Made by a program: the position numbers and the translations under genes
The notes under the pieces: model-generated
The model's input: the letters and a program-made list of their open reading frames with translations, nothing else
Told to the model about the DNA's origin: nothing
The model's database searches: none
Shown here: piece after piece, positions 1 to 5,707 of the stretch
Numbering within the stretch: the first letter of the stretch is position 1
Layout of the letters: the number at the start of each line of letters is the position of its first letter
Assembly (NCBI GenBank): GCA_021792485.1
Contig: JAJYUO010000082.1
Span: 1 to 5,707, forward strand
Source of the DNA: Thermoplasmata archaeon
GTDB taxonomy: Archaea; Thermoplasmatota; Thermoplasmata; Lutacidiplasmatales; UBA184
DNA length: 5,707 nt
Reading direction: 5' to 3'

Positions 1-23
1 AGCGAGTACCATGAAGCGGCCCC

Positions 24-99
<76 letters not shown>

Positions 100-121
100 C
101 CCGCCGATTTCGAGTTGAGCA

Positions 122-244
122 AGAGCGCTTGCGTGTCACCCGAGCGCTCCTAAGTTTGGCTTCAACATAGGCCAAATCCTGGCGTAGCAAGTCCTGTTGA
201 GGAGCGCGTTTTGATAAACTCGCGCTGCAACAGGCAAGCGCTCT
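122..244. repeat. Nested inverted repeats between tRNA and integrase (possible recombination sites)
   Basis: An exact 11-nt inverted pair, AGAGCGCTTGC at 122-132 and its complement at 234-244, frames the gap between tRNA and integrase. The match extends to 15 nt with one mismatch. Inside it are an 8-nt pair (144-151 with 200-207) and a 6-nt hairpin (TTTGGC 155-160 with GCCAAA 171-176). A competing hairpin exists at 203-208/221-226. Copy 122-132 also forms a small hairpin with GCAAG at 119-123. The outer motif equals part of the tRNA anticodon arm. Tyrosine recombinases bind inverted core sites and often use tRNA anticodon arms as attB, so these may be binding sites for the adjacent integrase. 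That role is inference. No T-rich terminator and no second copy of the tRNA 3' end was seen. Confidence 0.55.
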
Positions 245-260
245 GTGAGGTCGCGTCGCC

Positions 261-1217
261 ATGGCCAAGGTCACCGTCGTCGAGCCGGCTCCCTCATCAC
301 GCCTCACCCGCCTGGTCGACGACTACCTCATGGAATGCCGCGCCCGCGGCCTGGCTCCCTCGACGATTCACAACAGCTACGGCTACCCGCTGCGCTCCAT
401 CTTCCTGCCCTGGTGCGCCGACAACGACATCGAGACGCCCGAGCAATTGGACGCCCGGACGCTGGCAGCGTTCAGCGTTCACCTCCAAGAAGAGGGGGGC
501 AAACGCACTCAGGCATTGTCGAAGTTCTCCGTCCATGCCTACATCCGCGCCGTGCGCGGGTTTCTCACCTGGTGCCAGCGCGAGGGCGAGGTCGTCTCTG
601 CCCGCCCCGCTCTCCCCCGCCTCCCCCGCCGCGTCCTGGAGGTCCTCGACCGCGACGAGATCGACGCCCTAGAGGCGGCGGCGCCCACCGAGCGGGACAA
701 GCTCATCATCCGAACGCTGGCCGACTGCGGCCTGCGCGCGGAGGGATTGGTTGGGCTGCGGGTCGAAGACCTGCTCCGCCGCGACCGCCAAGCTTATCTC
801 CGCGTCAGCGAGAAGGGTGACCGCGAGCGCGAGGTCCCCCTTCCCCCTGCCCTCCACCGCCGGCTGGAGCGCTACATCAGTGGAGGGCAACCTCTCGACG
901 CCCGGGACAGCCACCTCTTCATCAGTCTCAGGCGGGGTAAGACCGGTGACTACGAGCCGTTGACACGCAGCGGCGTGCTCCAACTCGTCCGCGGCGCCGC
1001 CGAGCGCGCCGGCATCAAGAAGCGGGTCCACACCCACCTTCTGCGCCACAGCTTCATCACCAATGCGCTGCGCTCGGGGATGAACCCCCTCATTCTCGCC
1101 AAGATCGCCGGCCACTCCTCGCTGCGGATGATCGATCACGTCTACAGCCACCTGAATACCACCGACACGTACGAGGCGATGATCCACATGCTGCGGGAGT
1201 CGGAGACGAAGCGGTGA
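261..1217 (+). CDS. Tyrosine recombinase / phage-type integrase
   Basis: This 318-residue protein is of normal length for a XerC/D-like site-specific recombinase, which cuts and rejoins DNA through a phosphotyrosine intermediate. Residues about 12-110 form the SAM-like core-binding domain; about 125-318 form the catalytic domain. All expected catalytic residues are visible: R159 in GLRAEGLVGL, K185 before the VPLP strand, H259 and R262 in HLLRHSF, H285 in GHSS, and nucleophile Y295 in VYSHL. The ATG at 261 is preceded by only a weak GAGG about 11 nt upstream, and the N-terminus fits the family. The gene lies just downstream of a tRNA on the same strand, the usual place for an element's integrase, and the repeats at 122-244 may be its binding sites. 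The protein looks functional. Which element it serves cannot be told, because the far end is not in the window. Confidence 0.93.
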   Translation: MAKVTVVEPAPSSRLTRLVDDYLMECRARGLAPSTIHNSYGYPLRSIFLPWCADNDIETPEQLDARTLAAFSVHLQEEGGKRTQALSKFSVHAYIRAVRGFLTWCQREGEVVSARPALPRLPRRVLEVLDRDEIDALEAAAPTERDKLIIRTLADCGLRAEGLVGLRVEDLLRRDRQAYLRVSEKGDREREVPLPPALHRRLERYISGGQPLDARDSHLFISLRRGKTGDYEPLTRSGVLQLVRGAAERAGIKKRVHTHLLRHSFITNALRSGMNPLILAKIAGHSSLRMIDHVYSHLNTTDTYEAMIHMLRESETKR

Positions 1218-1391
1218 CCTCCCATGGTGTGCGCTTCCGGCATGTCAGGTAGCGATGGCCTCTTCGTCCACGGGAAGAACCATCCCACACCGCTCCTTGA
1301 GTGCTGCCCGCTCTTACAGTCCCGCAGCGACAGCCAAGATGAACAGCCTCGGTGAGGCCGGCATGCCCCCATCCCGGTCCTCTGATTCCCG

Positions 1392-3269
1392 ATGATCGAC
1401 CCCAACCCCGCCGCACCAGGCCCGGTCCGCCTCGACAAACGGCAGACCCACATCCATCAGCTCCTCGTCACCAACTGCGCCCATAACGTGGGCCAGCAAT
1501 ATCTCGCCGCAATCGGCGTGCTCAACTACAGCGACCTCCCTGACCGCCTCTGCATGGCTGCCCATCAGCTCCGCGAGATGATCAATCAGATCGCCAAGAT
1601 CGCCGACCCCTCTACAGACGAAGACGAGGACGAGGGCCTTGCCGCGAGGGATGCGCGGAATGCTCTCATCAAACAGACCGACGATTGGAAGCGCGCGTGG
1701 GGCGTCACCGATTTGACGACCCCAGTCGACTGGGGCGACCACTGCGATAGTGACGATGCACGCAAAGCTCTCAACAACATCCACGCCATCTTCGCGGCCG
1801 TCAACGCAGTTCACCCCGATCGTGCAGCCCTGCGGCGCGCCGCCCCCACGCTCGACCCGAGCCCTGTCAAGGCGGCCACGACGACCTACCAGGCAGCCGC
1901 GGATGAGCTTTGGAACGTCCGCGGCTACTTCATCGGCATCGCGCACCGCCACAAGCCGGCAGACGAGGCGTCCTTTCTCACCAACGTCGAGAGGCTCTAC
2001 GTCGCCCTGGAAGCGTTCTTCCCGCGCGTCCGCATCGAGGAGATCGCGGAGGACGAGGGCGTCCGGTTCCCTCCGTCGCTCCTCGCGGAGCTCAAGGAGA
2101 AGATCGCTCGGCTGCGCCTCACCCCGGCCGAGACGACACGGGCCGTGCGCGCGGTCGCCGAACGGTTCGCGAAGGCCGAGGTCGACGCCCACGAGTCCGT
2201 CGGGATCATCGCGGCGCAGTCGATCGGTGAGCCGGGAACGCAGATGACGCTGCGAACGTTCCACTACGCCGGAGTCGCCGAGATGAACGTCACGCTCGGC
2301 CTCCCCCGGCTCATCGAGCTCGTCGACGCGCGTCGCGTGCCGTCGACGCCGATGATGACGGTCTACGTGGACCCGAAGCTGCGCAAGGATCGCGACGAGG
2401 TCCAGAAGATCGCGCTCCAGATCGAGGTCACCACCGTCCCCGATGTCGCGACGATCGGTACGGTCGTCGAGGAGCTCAAGGTGGTCATCACTCCGCAGGC
2501 GGCCCTGCTCAAGTCGCGTGGGATCGCGCGGGCCGATCTCGAGCGCGCCCTCGCGGAGGGGATCGACGGACGCATGTTCGATCTTCGCCCGGGATCCGGG
2601 TCGGGAGAGAACCGCGCTTTCGAGATCCACCTGAAGGAGCACGCGGAGCCGACGGCCCGGTCGAAGAAGGACGAACCGGTCGAGGAGATGCCGTTCCGCA
2701 AGCTCCTGCTCGCGAGCGAGGACGCGAAAGGCATCCAGATCCGGGGGGTCCCCGGCATCAAGCGCGCGCTGATCCGGCGCGAGAAGGAGGAGTACGTCAT
2801 CTATACCGAGGGCTCGAACCTGGAGAAGGTCCTCGAGATCCCCGGGGTCGACGGCGCCCGCACGACAACGAACTCCGTCTTTGAGATCTACCGGGTCTAC
2901 GGCATCGAAGCCGCACGCGTCGCGCTCATCCGCGAGGCGAACCGGACGCTCGCCGAGCAGGGACTCGGGGTCGACATCCGGCACCTGATGCTCGTCTCGG
3001 ACGTGATGACGAACGAAGGGGACATCCGCGCCATCGGCCGCCACGGAATCTCCGGGAAGAAGACCAGCGTACTGGCCCGCGCCGCCTTCGAGATCACCGC
3101 GGCGCATCTATTGCACGCGGCGATCACGGGCGAGACGGACGAACTCAAAGGGGTCGCCGAAAACATTATCGTCGGCCAGCCGATCACGCTCGGCACCGGT
3201 GCCGTGAACCTCGTCTACCGCCCCGGCCATCCCGAGACGGTGGAAAAGAGCGGCGAGGAGGTCGCGTAG
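1392..3269 (+). CDS. rpoA2: Fusion reading frame: unknown helical domain + archaeal RNA polymerase subunit A'' (RpoA2)
   Basis: The frame encodes 625 residues. From about residue 213 (nt 2028) to the end it is archaeal RNA polymerase subunit A'', the C-terminal part of the largest subunit, which carries the trigger loop. Visible are SVGIIAAQSIGEPGTQ (269-284), the trigger-loop segment with the conserved histidine H291 in RTFHYAG, the LGLPRLIELVDARR motif (302-315), and the conserved C-terminus from VSDVMTNEGD to ITLGTGAVNLVYRP. This part, about 413 residues, is near the family's usual length, with no intein. Residues 1-212 are unrelated to RNA polymerase: a helix-rich segment with AAHQLREMI (56-64), an acidic patch DEDEDEG, and a hydrophobic segment around GYFIGIAH. 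I do not recognise this family firmly. The frame has no ATG, GTG or TTG between 1713 and 2145, so A'' has lost its own start. The start at 1392 lacks a clear ribosome binding site. A'' identity is near certain; the fusion as a real protein is doubtful. Confidence 0.85.
   Translation: MIDPNPAAPGPVRLDKRQTHIHQLLVTNCAHNVGQQYLAAIGVLNYSDLPDRLCMAAHQLREMINQIAKIADPSTDEDEDEGLAARDARNALIKQTDDWKRAWGVTDLTTPVDWGDHCDSDDARKALNNIHAIFAAVNAVHPDRAALRRAAPTLDPSPVKAATTTYQAAADELWNVRGYFIGIAHRHKPADEASFLTNVERLYVALEAFFPRVRIEEIAEDEGVRFPPSLLAELKEKIARLRLTPAETTRAVRAVAERFAKAEVDAHESVGIIAAQSIGEPGTQMTLRTFHYAGVAEMNVTLGLPRLIELVDARRVPSTPMMTVYVDPKLRKDRDEVQKIALQIEVTTVPDVATIGTVVEELKVVITPQAALLKSRGIARADLERALAEGIDGRMFDLRPGSGSGENRAFEIHLKEHAEPTARSKKDEPVEEMPFRKLLLASEDAKGIQIRGVPGIKRALIRREKEEYVIYTEGSNLEKVLEIPGVDGARTTTNSVFEIYRVYGIEAARVALIREANRTLAEQGLGVDIRHLMLVSDVMTNEGDIRAIGRHGISGKKTSVLARAAFEITAAHLLHAAITGETDELKGVAENIIVGQPITLGTGAVNLVYRPGHPETVEKSGEEVA
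2010..2040. other. Junction between bacterial-like and archaeal sequence
   Basis: Residues up to about LEAFFP (206-211) continue the unknown helical domain. From about VRIEEIAED (213-221) the sequence behaves like the N-terminus of archaeal A'' and leads into SLLAELKEK and then the conserved ESVGIIAAQ block. The exact breakpoint cannot be fixed without homologues. No repeat, target duplication or att-like sequence is visible at the join, so it does not look like a transposon or integrase end. An assembly chimera and a genuine insertion both remain possible. Confidence 0.6.
3257..3262 (+). promoter_or_regulatory. Shine-Dalgarno site for rpl30e
   Basis: GGAGGT lies within the last codons of rpoA2, 7 nt before the ATG at 3270. 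It is a strong match to the anti-SD of 16S rRNA at ideal spacing. It fixes the rpl30e start and indicates translation from a polycistronic mRNA. Confidence 0.75.
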
Positions 3270-3560
3270 ATGGATCTCGCCCACGCGCTGAAGGTCGCAC
3301 TCGATACGGGAACGGTCCGCATCGGCCTCTCGCAAACTCTGGAGGCCGCCGAGGCGAGGAAAGCCAGGCTCGTGATCGTCGCGTCCAGCTGCCCCGATCC
3401 GCGGCTCGCCCGGGAGCGGGCGATCGGCCCGATTCCGATCTACCATTACGACGGGACGGCCGTCGAACTGGGCCAGGCCTGCGGTCGGCCGCATCCGATC
3501 AGCGCGATGGCCGTCATCGACCCGGGTTCCAGCGCGATCCTCTCCCTCGAGACCTCGTAG
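3270..3560 (+). CDS. rpl30e: Large-subunit ribosomal protein L30e (eL30)
   Basis: This 96-residue protein is a complete member of the L7Ae/L30e/S12e family, which binds kink-turn RNA; eL30 sits in the 50S subunit. The family signature is clear: LVIVASSC (34-41), IPIYHYDGT (55-63) leading to VELGQACGR (65-73), and AVIDPGSS near the C-terminus. Length matches archaeal eL30. The ATG directly follows the rpoA2 stop codon with no spacer and is served by the GGAGGT site inside rpoA2, so the two genes are likely translationally coupled. The order rpoA2-rpl30e-nusA is conserved in many archaea and supports the assignment. Nothing is broken or unusual in the protein. Confidence 0.93.
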   Translation: MDLAHALKVALDTGTVRIGLSQTLEAAEARKARLVIVASSCPDPRLARERAIGPIPIYHYDGTAVELGQACGRPHPISAMAVIDPGSSAILSLETS

Positions 3561-3568
3561 GTCCGGAT

Positions 3569-3598
3569 CGGTCCGGGGCCGGGAGCGCGGACGGACCG
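3569..3598 (+). promoter_or_regulatory. Hairpin reaching the nusA start codon
   Basis: CGGTCCG (3569-3575) is perfectly complementary to CGGACCG (3592-3598), whose last base is the G of the nusA GTG start. The 16-nt loop contains GGGAG (3580-3584), the only SD-like sequence before nusA. A second GGTCCG at 3560-3565 could pair with the same 3' arm. Such a structure could restrain nusA initiation, but in GC-rich DNA a 7-bp stem may also occur by chance. Confidence 0.35.
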
Positions 3599-4023
3599 TG
3601 CCCGAGATCAGTCTCGACACCGAGACCTTAGGCTACCTGCGCCTCTTCGAGGAAGCGACCGGCGCGCACGTGCGCGACTGCTTCCTCGCGGAGGAAAAGC
3701 TCGTCTTCCTCATCGACCCCGCGGGGCTGGCGCAGGCGATCGGCCCGAGCGGAGTCCGGATCGAGCGGCTCAAAGCGCTCCTGAAGAAGGAGATTATGGT
3801 CGTCGCCTACTCGGACGATCCCGCGACGCTCGCGCGGAACATCTTCTATGCCTATCACCCCCAGGGCGTCGACATCCGCATGAAAGGCCGCGCTCGCCAC
3901 GCGACCGTGACCGTGGACCCGGCGTGGAAGGCGCGCGCGATCGGGAAGCAGGCGCGCAACCTCAAGATCGCGCGAGCGATCCTCGTGCGCCACACCGACC
4001 TCCAGAGCGTGAGCGTCGCCTAG
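3598..4023 (+). CDS. nusA: Archaeal NusA-like transcription factor, two KH domains
   Basis: This 141-residue protein matches the short archaeal form of NusA, which has only the two RNA-binding KH domains and lacks the N-terminal polymerase-binding and S1 domains of bacterial NusA. It is thought to act in transcription elongation or termination with the polymerase. KH1 has a normal GxxG loop, G49-P-S-G52 in AQAIGPSGVRIERLK. KH2 (about 88-141) has G116-K-Q-A119 in place of the usual GxxG, followed by a normal RNLKIAR helix. EIMVVAYSDDP (65-75) is a typical linker motif. The GTG start at 3598 is chosen because it gives the family N-terminus (PEISLDTE and on); only a weak GGGAG lies upstream. It follows rpl30e by 37 nt, likely in the same operon. 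rps12 and rps7, which often follow nusA, are absent here. Confidence 0.93.
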   Translation: MPEISLDTETLGYLRLFEEATGAHVRDCFLAEEKLVFLIDPAGLAQAIGPSGVRIERLKALLKKEIMVVAYSDDPATLARNIFYAYHPQGVDIRMKGRARHATVTVDPAWKARAIGKQARNLKIARAILVRHTDLQSVSVA

Positions 4024-4277
4024 GGTTCGCTTCGGCGCCCGCCCGAACGCGTACGGACGTCCGGAACCGAAGGGCCATTGGAACCGAGACCGTCGAATAG
4101 CGCGCATCCGGCGAAAGCGACGAGCGACCGGAAGCCTCCAGGCATCTCGCCCGTCCCCTTGCGGCGGGATCCGATCGAAGGGACCGCTCGGACCGTGCCT
4201 GTGGGCATCCGTTGGGTTGCCCGAACGTTCCGCGCGTTCGACCCCCGGCGCGTCCGGCCCGGCCGTCGTGGCGAAAC
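4024..4277. other. Intergenic region between converging genes
   Basis: This 254-nt stretch lies between the ends of nusA and the minus-strand ORF. Short open frames here encode arginine/proline-rich translations with no family resemblance and are judged spurious. A 6-bp hairpin, CGAACG 4222-4227 with CGTTCG 4235-4240 and a 7-nt loop, is present but lacks a T-tract. No clear archaeal T-rich terminator and no RNA gene were recognised. Confidence 0.5.
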
Positions 4278-4601
4278 TCAGTCGACCACCCGGAGCTCTA
4301 CGTGGAGTCGGTCTGCGAGTTCGTGAAGAATGCGGATCTCGCTTTCCGAAACCGGAACGCGCGCCGTCGCGGTTCGGTACGCTCTCGCGACCGACGGGGG
4401 GATCAGGTTGCCGAACACCGCCGCCCATGCCGTCTCGAGGGTCCAGACCCGAGATCCAAGATACACCGCGAGGAGATTTACCTCGGAGACCGGCCGACGG
4501 GGACGGGTCGGATCCGTCCACCCTCTCTTTCGGCTGAGGTAGCAGACCTTCCGCGGCGGCAGCGCGGACGGGCTCGGTCGGTCGGAACGGGAACTTGCCA
4601 T
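4278..4601 (-). CDS. Hypothetical small protein, unrecognised
   Basis: Reading on the minus strand gives 107 residues. I do not recognise a family. Residues about 1-40 are rich in R, P and S and may be non-structured or not translated. From about SEVNLLAVYLGS to the C-terminus SEIRILHELADRLHVELRVVD the composition looks like a folded, helical, soluble protein, unlike the arginine-rich translations of the other frames here. Third codon positions are mostly G or C in that part. The ATG at 4601 has a TAAAA element about 28 nt upstream, which fits a leaderless archaeal transcript. The gene converges with nusA and is divergent from the HAD gene. No membrane segment or known catalytic motif is visible. 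It could still be a chance open frame in GC-rich DNA. Confidence 0.45.
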   Translation of the reverse strand: MASSRSDRPSPSALPPRKVCYLSRKRGWTDPTRPRRPVSEVNLLAVYLGSRVWTLETAWAAVFGNLIPPSVARAYRTATARVPVSESEIRILHELADRLHVELRVVD

Positions 4602-4625
4602 CGATCGGACCGATAGTCCCGGGAC

Positions 4626-4633
4626 CTTTTACG
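4626..4633 (-). promoter_or_regulatory. Possible TATA box for the minus-strand small gene
   Basis: On the minus strand this reads CGTAAAAG, an A-rich island in very GC-rich DNA. Its centre is about 28 nt upstream of the ATG at 4601, the spacing expected if transcription starts at the start codon. No purine-rich BRE match was established. Confidence 0.25.
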
Positions 4634-4769
4634 CGCTCCCCATGAACCGGGCTCATCGCCCCGCCGGTATCCTGTCGCTGGCCCCATCGAGCCGCTCCGG
4701 GTTCGGTGAGCGTGGCAAGCCGGGAGCGAGGCTCAGAATCGACCGAGCGCGCAAGATCGGGTCGCGACG

Positions 4770-4778
4770 GATATCTAT
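4770..4778 (+). promoter_or_regulatory. TATA-like box for a leaderless HAD-gene mRNA
   Basis: GATATCTAT stands out in the GC-rich surroundings. Its centre is about 26-27 nt upstream of the ATG at 4801. Archaeal TATA boxes sit about that far from the transcription start, so the mRNA would begin at or next to this ATG. This supports 4801 as the start over the upstream in-frame ATGs at 4642 and 4777. Confidence 0.45.
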
Positions 4779-4800
4779 GCCGCGTGGGGTCGCGGAATCG

Positions 4801-5520
4801 ATGGCGACCCCTTCACCGAAGATCCGGGCGGTCTTCTTCGACCTTGGGGGTACGCTCGTCGACGAGCGTGACTATATCGGGTGGACCGACGCGGCGCGCC
4901 GCCACTACCTCGAGTTCGAGCCGGACGAGCTCGTCCATGCCTTTCGCGACGTGGAGGCGGAGATGGACGGAGAGCTCTCGGACCACGTCGTCGAGTTCTG
5001 GCAAAAGGTCCTCTCGCAAGCCGCCCAGCGCGAGGTCAGCCTCGCGACCGCGACCCGGTTCACGGAGGACATCCGCCGACAGCGCGCGCCGTACCGCTTG
5101 TTCTCGGACTCGCGCCGGTGCTTGGACGAACTGCGCGAGGACGGCCGGAAGCTAGGGGTCATATCGAACTCCAACTCCGAAGCGAGCGTCCGCCGGATCC
5201 TGGATCAGACCGGCATCCTCGAGCTCTTCGACACGGTCACGAGTTCCGGAACCGAGGGCGTGTGTAAACCGGACCCGGAGATCTTTCGCCGGGCCCTCGC
5301 CCGCGCGAAGGTCACCATTCACGAGGCGTTCTACGTGGGAAACCTGCTGAAGACCGACGCGCTTGCGGCGCGCGCCGCGGGGATCCCATCGGTGTGGCTG
5401 CACCGCGATGGGATCGCGTTCAACGAGGATCCCCCCGAGGTCACCTCCTTGCTCGAAGTGCCGAATTGGGTTCGACGCTTGGAAGGGAGCCCGGAGAAGT
5501 ATCCCGCGCGCCGCCGTTAA
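4801..5520 (+). CDS. HAD-superfamily hydrolase-like protein
   Basis: From the ATG at 4801 the protein has 239 residues, usual for a HAD phosphatase with a helical cap (about residues 22-100). Motif I is FFDLGGTLVD with D14 as nucleophile; the usual acid/base aspartate two residues later is G16. Motif II is VISNSNS (S122 or S124), motif III is K156 in CKPDPEIF, and motif IV is YVGNLLKTDALAA, with N181 where many family members have Asp and D186 retained. The frame is open upstream to 4642, but the extra 53 residues are basic and low in complexity, and the HAD fold starts right after 4801. The substrate cannot be told; small phosphorylated metabolites are typical. G16 may lower or change phosphatase activity, although FDLGGTL forms are familiar among archaeal HAD proteins. 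It appears to be a single-gene unit, divergent from the small minus-strand gene. Confidence 0.85.
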   Translation: MATPSPKIRAVFFDLGGTLVDERDYIGWTDAARRHYLEFEPDELVHAFRDVEAEMDGELSDHVVEFWQKVLSQAAQREVSLATATRFTEDIRRQRAPYRLFSDSRRCLDELREDGRKLGVISNSNSEASVRRILDQTGILELFDTVTSSGTEGVCKPDPEIFRRALARAKVTIHEAFYVGNLLKTDALAARAAGIPSVWLHRDGIAFNEDPPEVTSLLEVPNWVRRLEGSPEKYPARRR

Positions 5521-5523
5521 ATA
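5517..5523 (+). promoter_or_regulatory. TATA-like box overlapping the HAD stop codon
   Basis: TTAAATA includes the TAA stop of the HAD gene and is one of the most AT-rich spots in the archaeal half. If it is a TATA box, transcription would start near 5546. No convincing coding start lies there, so it may serve a non-coding RNA or a gene with a leader whose body lies beyond the window. Confidence 0.35.
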
Positions 5524-5707
5524 CCTCGCCCCTCTCGGCACGTCGAGTGCGAGGCGTTCCCTCAAGGAGCGCGCGCGCTCGGCGTGGCCACGGCGAGCCG
5601 GGGATTCGTGATCCGGTCTCTTCCAAGGCAGCGCCACACGATGGCCCGATGGGGCGTGGAGCCCCGAGATCCCCTCCCTCGCAAGGGGGAGTGACCTCTC
5701 GGGACCG
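5521..5707. other. Non-coding tail with strong potential secondary structure
   Basis: No gene is recognised. CCCGAGA (5663-5669) pairs with TCTCGGG (5697-5703) around an inner hairpin CCCCT/AGGGG (5671-5675 with 5684-5688). An alternative hairpin GGGGC/GCCCC (5651-5655 with 5661-5665) would compete with the outer stem. A 17-codon frame begins at 5641, and another frame from ATG 5649 runs open past the window end; neither has a ribosome binding site or recognisable content. It does not match tRNA, and I could not match it to RNase P or SRP RNA. Confidence 0.35.

Noticed and set aside
112..245. Integron attC-like site (GTTGAGC at 115 plus nested inverted repeats)
   Set aside because: GTTGAGC fits the GTTRRRY core, but it is at the wrong side and no matching RYYYAAC partner is found; the neighbouring recombinase lacks visible integron-specific features.
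1314..3107. 597-codon open frame on the minus strand
   Set aside because: It is antisense to the rpoA2 frame over most of its length; its translation is D/R/L-rich without any domain and reflects GC-rich codon structure of the sense gene.
2028..3269. Intein within RpoA''
   Set aside because: The conserved blocks follow one another at normal spacing and the length is normal, so no insertion is present.
3628..4656. 342-codon open frame on the minus strand
   Set aside because: It is antisense to nusA and spans the gap; the translation is basic and low in complexity with no family signature. The better minus-strand frame in this area is 4278-4601.
4642..4800. N-terminal extension of the HAD protein from ATG 4642
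   Set aside because: The extension is R/S/G-rich without structure, while a TATA-like box at 4770-4778 is placed for transcription starting at ATG 4801.

Overview
The window looks like two unlike pieces joined at about position 2020-2035. The left part (tRNA-Ala, tyrosine recombinase, helical protein of unknown function) reads as bacterial accessory DNA of the integrative-element type. The right part (RNA polymerase subunit A'', ribosomal protein L30e, archaeal NusA, a HAD-family protein, TATA-like promoters placed for leaderless mRNAs) is archaeal. GC content is high on both sides, so composition alone does not separate them. The archaeal part fits a high-GC euryarchaeote, possibly Thermoplasmatota-like, but I cannot place it firmly.

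Layout: positions 24-99 hold a complete tRNA-Ala(GGC) of bacterial type with an encoded CCA. It is followed by a 161-nt gap with nested inverted repeats; an 11-nt motif from the tRNA anticodon arm recurs there once direct and once inverted. Next comes an intact tyrosine recombinase (261-1217), in the classic arrangement for an element integrated at a tRNA gene. An open frame at 1392-3269 starts as a roughly 212-residue helical protein of unknown function and continues without a break into a nearly complete archaeal RpoA''. It is followed with zero spacing by rpl30e (3270-3560) and then by a GTG-started nusA (3598-4023), the conserved archaeal order rpoA2-rpl30e-nusA. The usual upstream partner rpoA1 and downstream partners rps12/rps7 are not present. 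After a 254-nt gap come an unrecognised minus-strand small gene (4278-4601), a divergently oriented HAD-family gene (4801-5520), and a structured, apparently non-coding tail behind a TATA-like box.

The key question is the junction near 2.03 kb. It is either an assembly chimera of a bacterial island end and an archaeal polymerase operon, or a real insertion that replaced the start of rpoA2 and fused a foreign domain to an essential polymerase subunit. No canonical start codon exists in the frame between 1713 and 2145, so RpoA'' cannot begin at its usual N-terminus here. I favour a chimera, but the sequence alone cannot decide. I see no defence system, CRISPR array or IS element.
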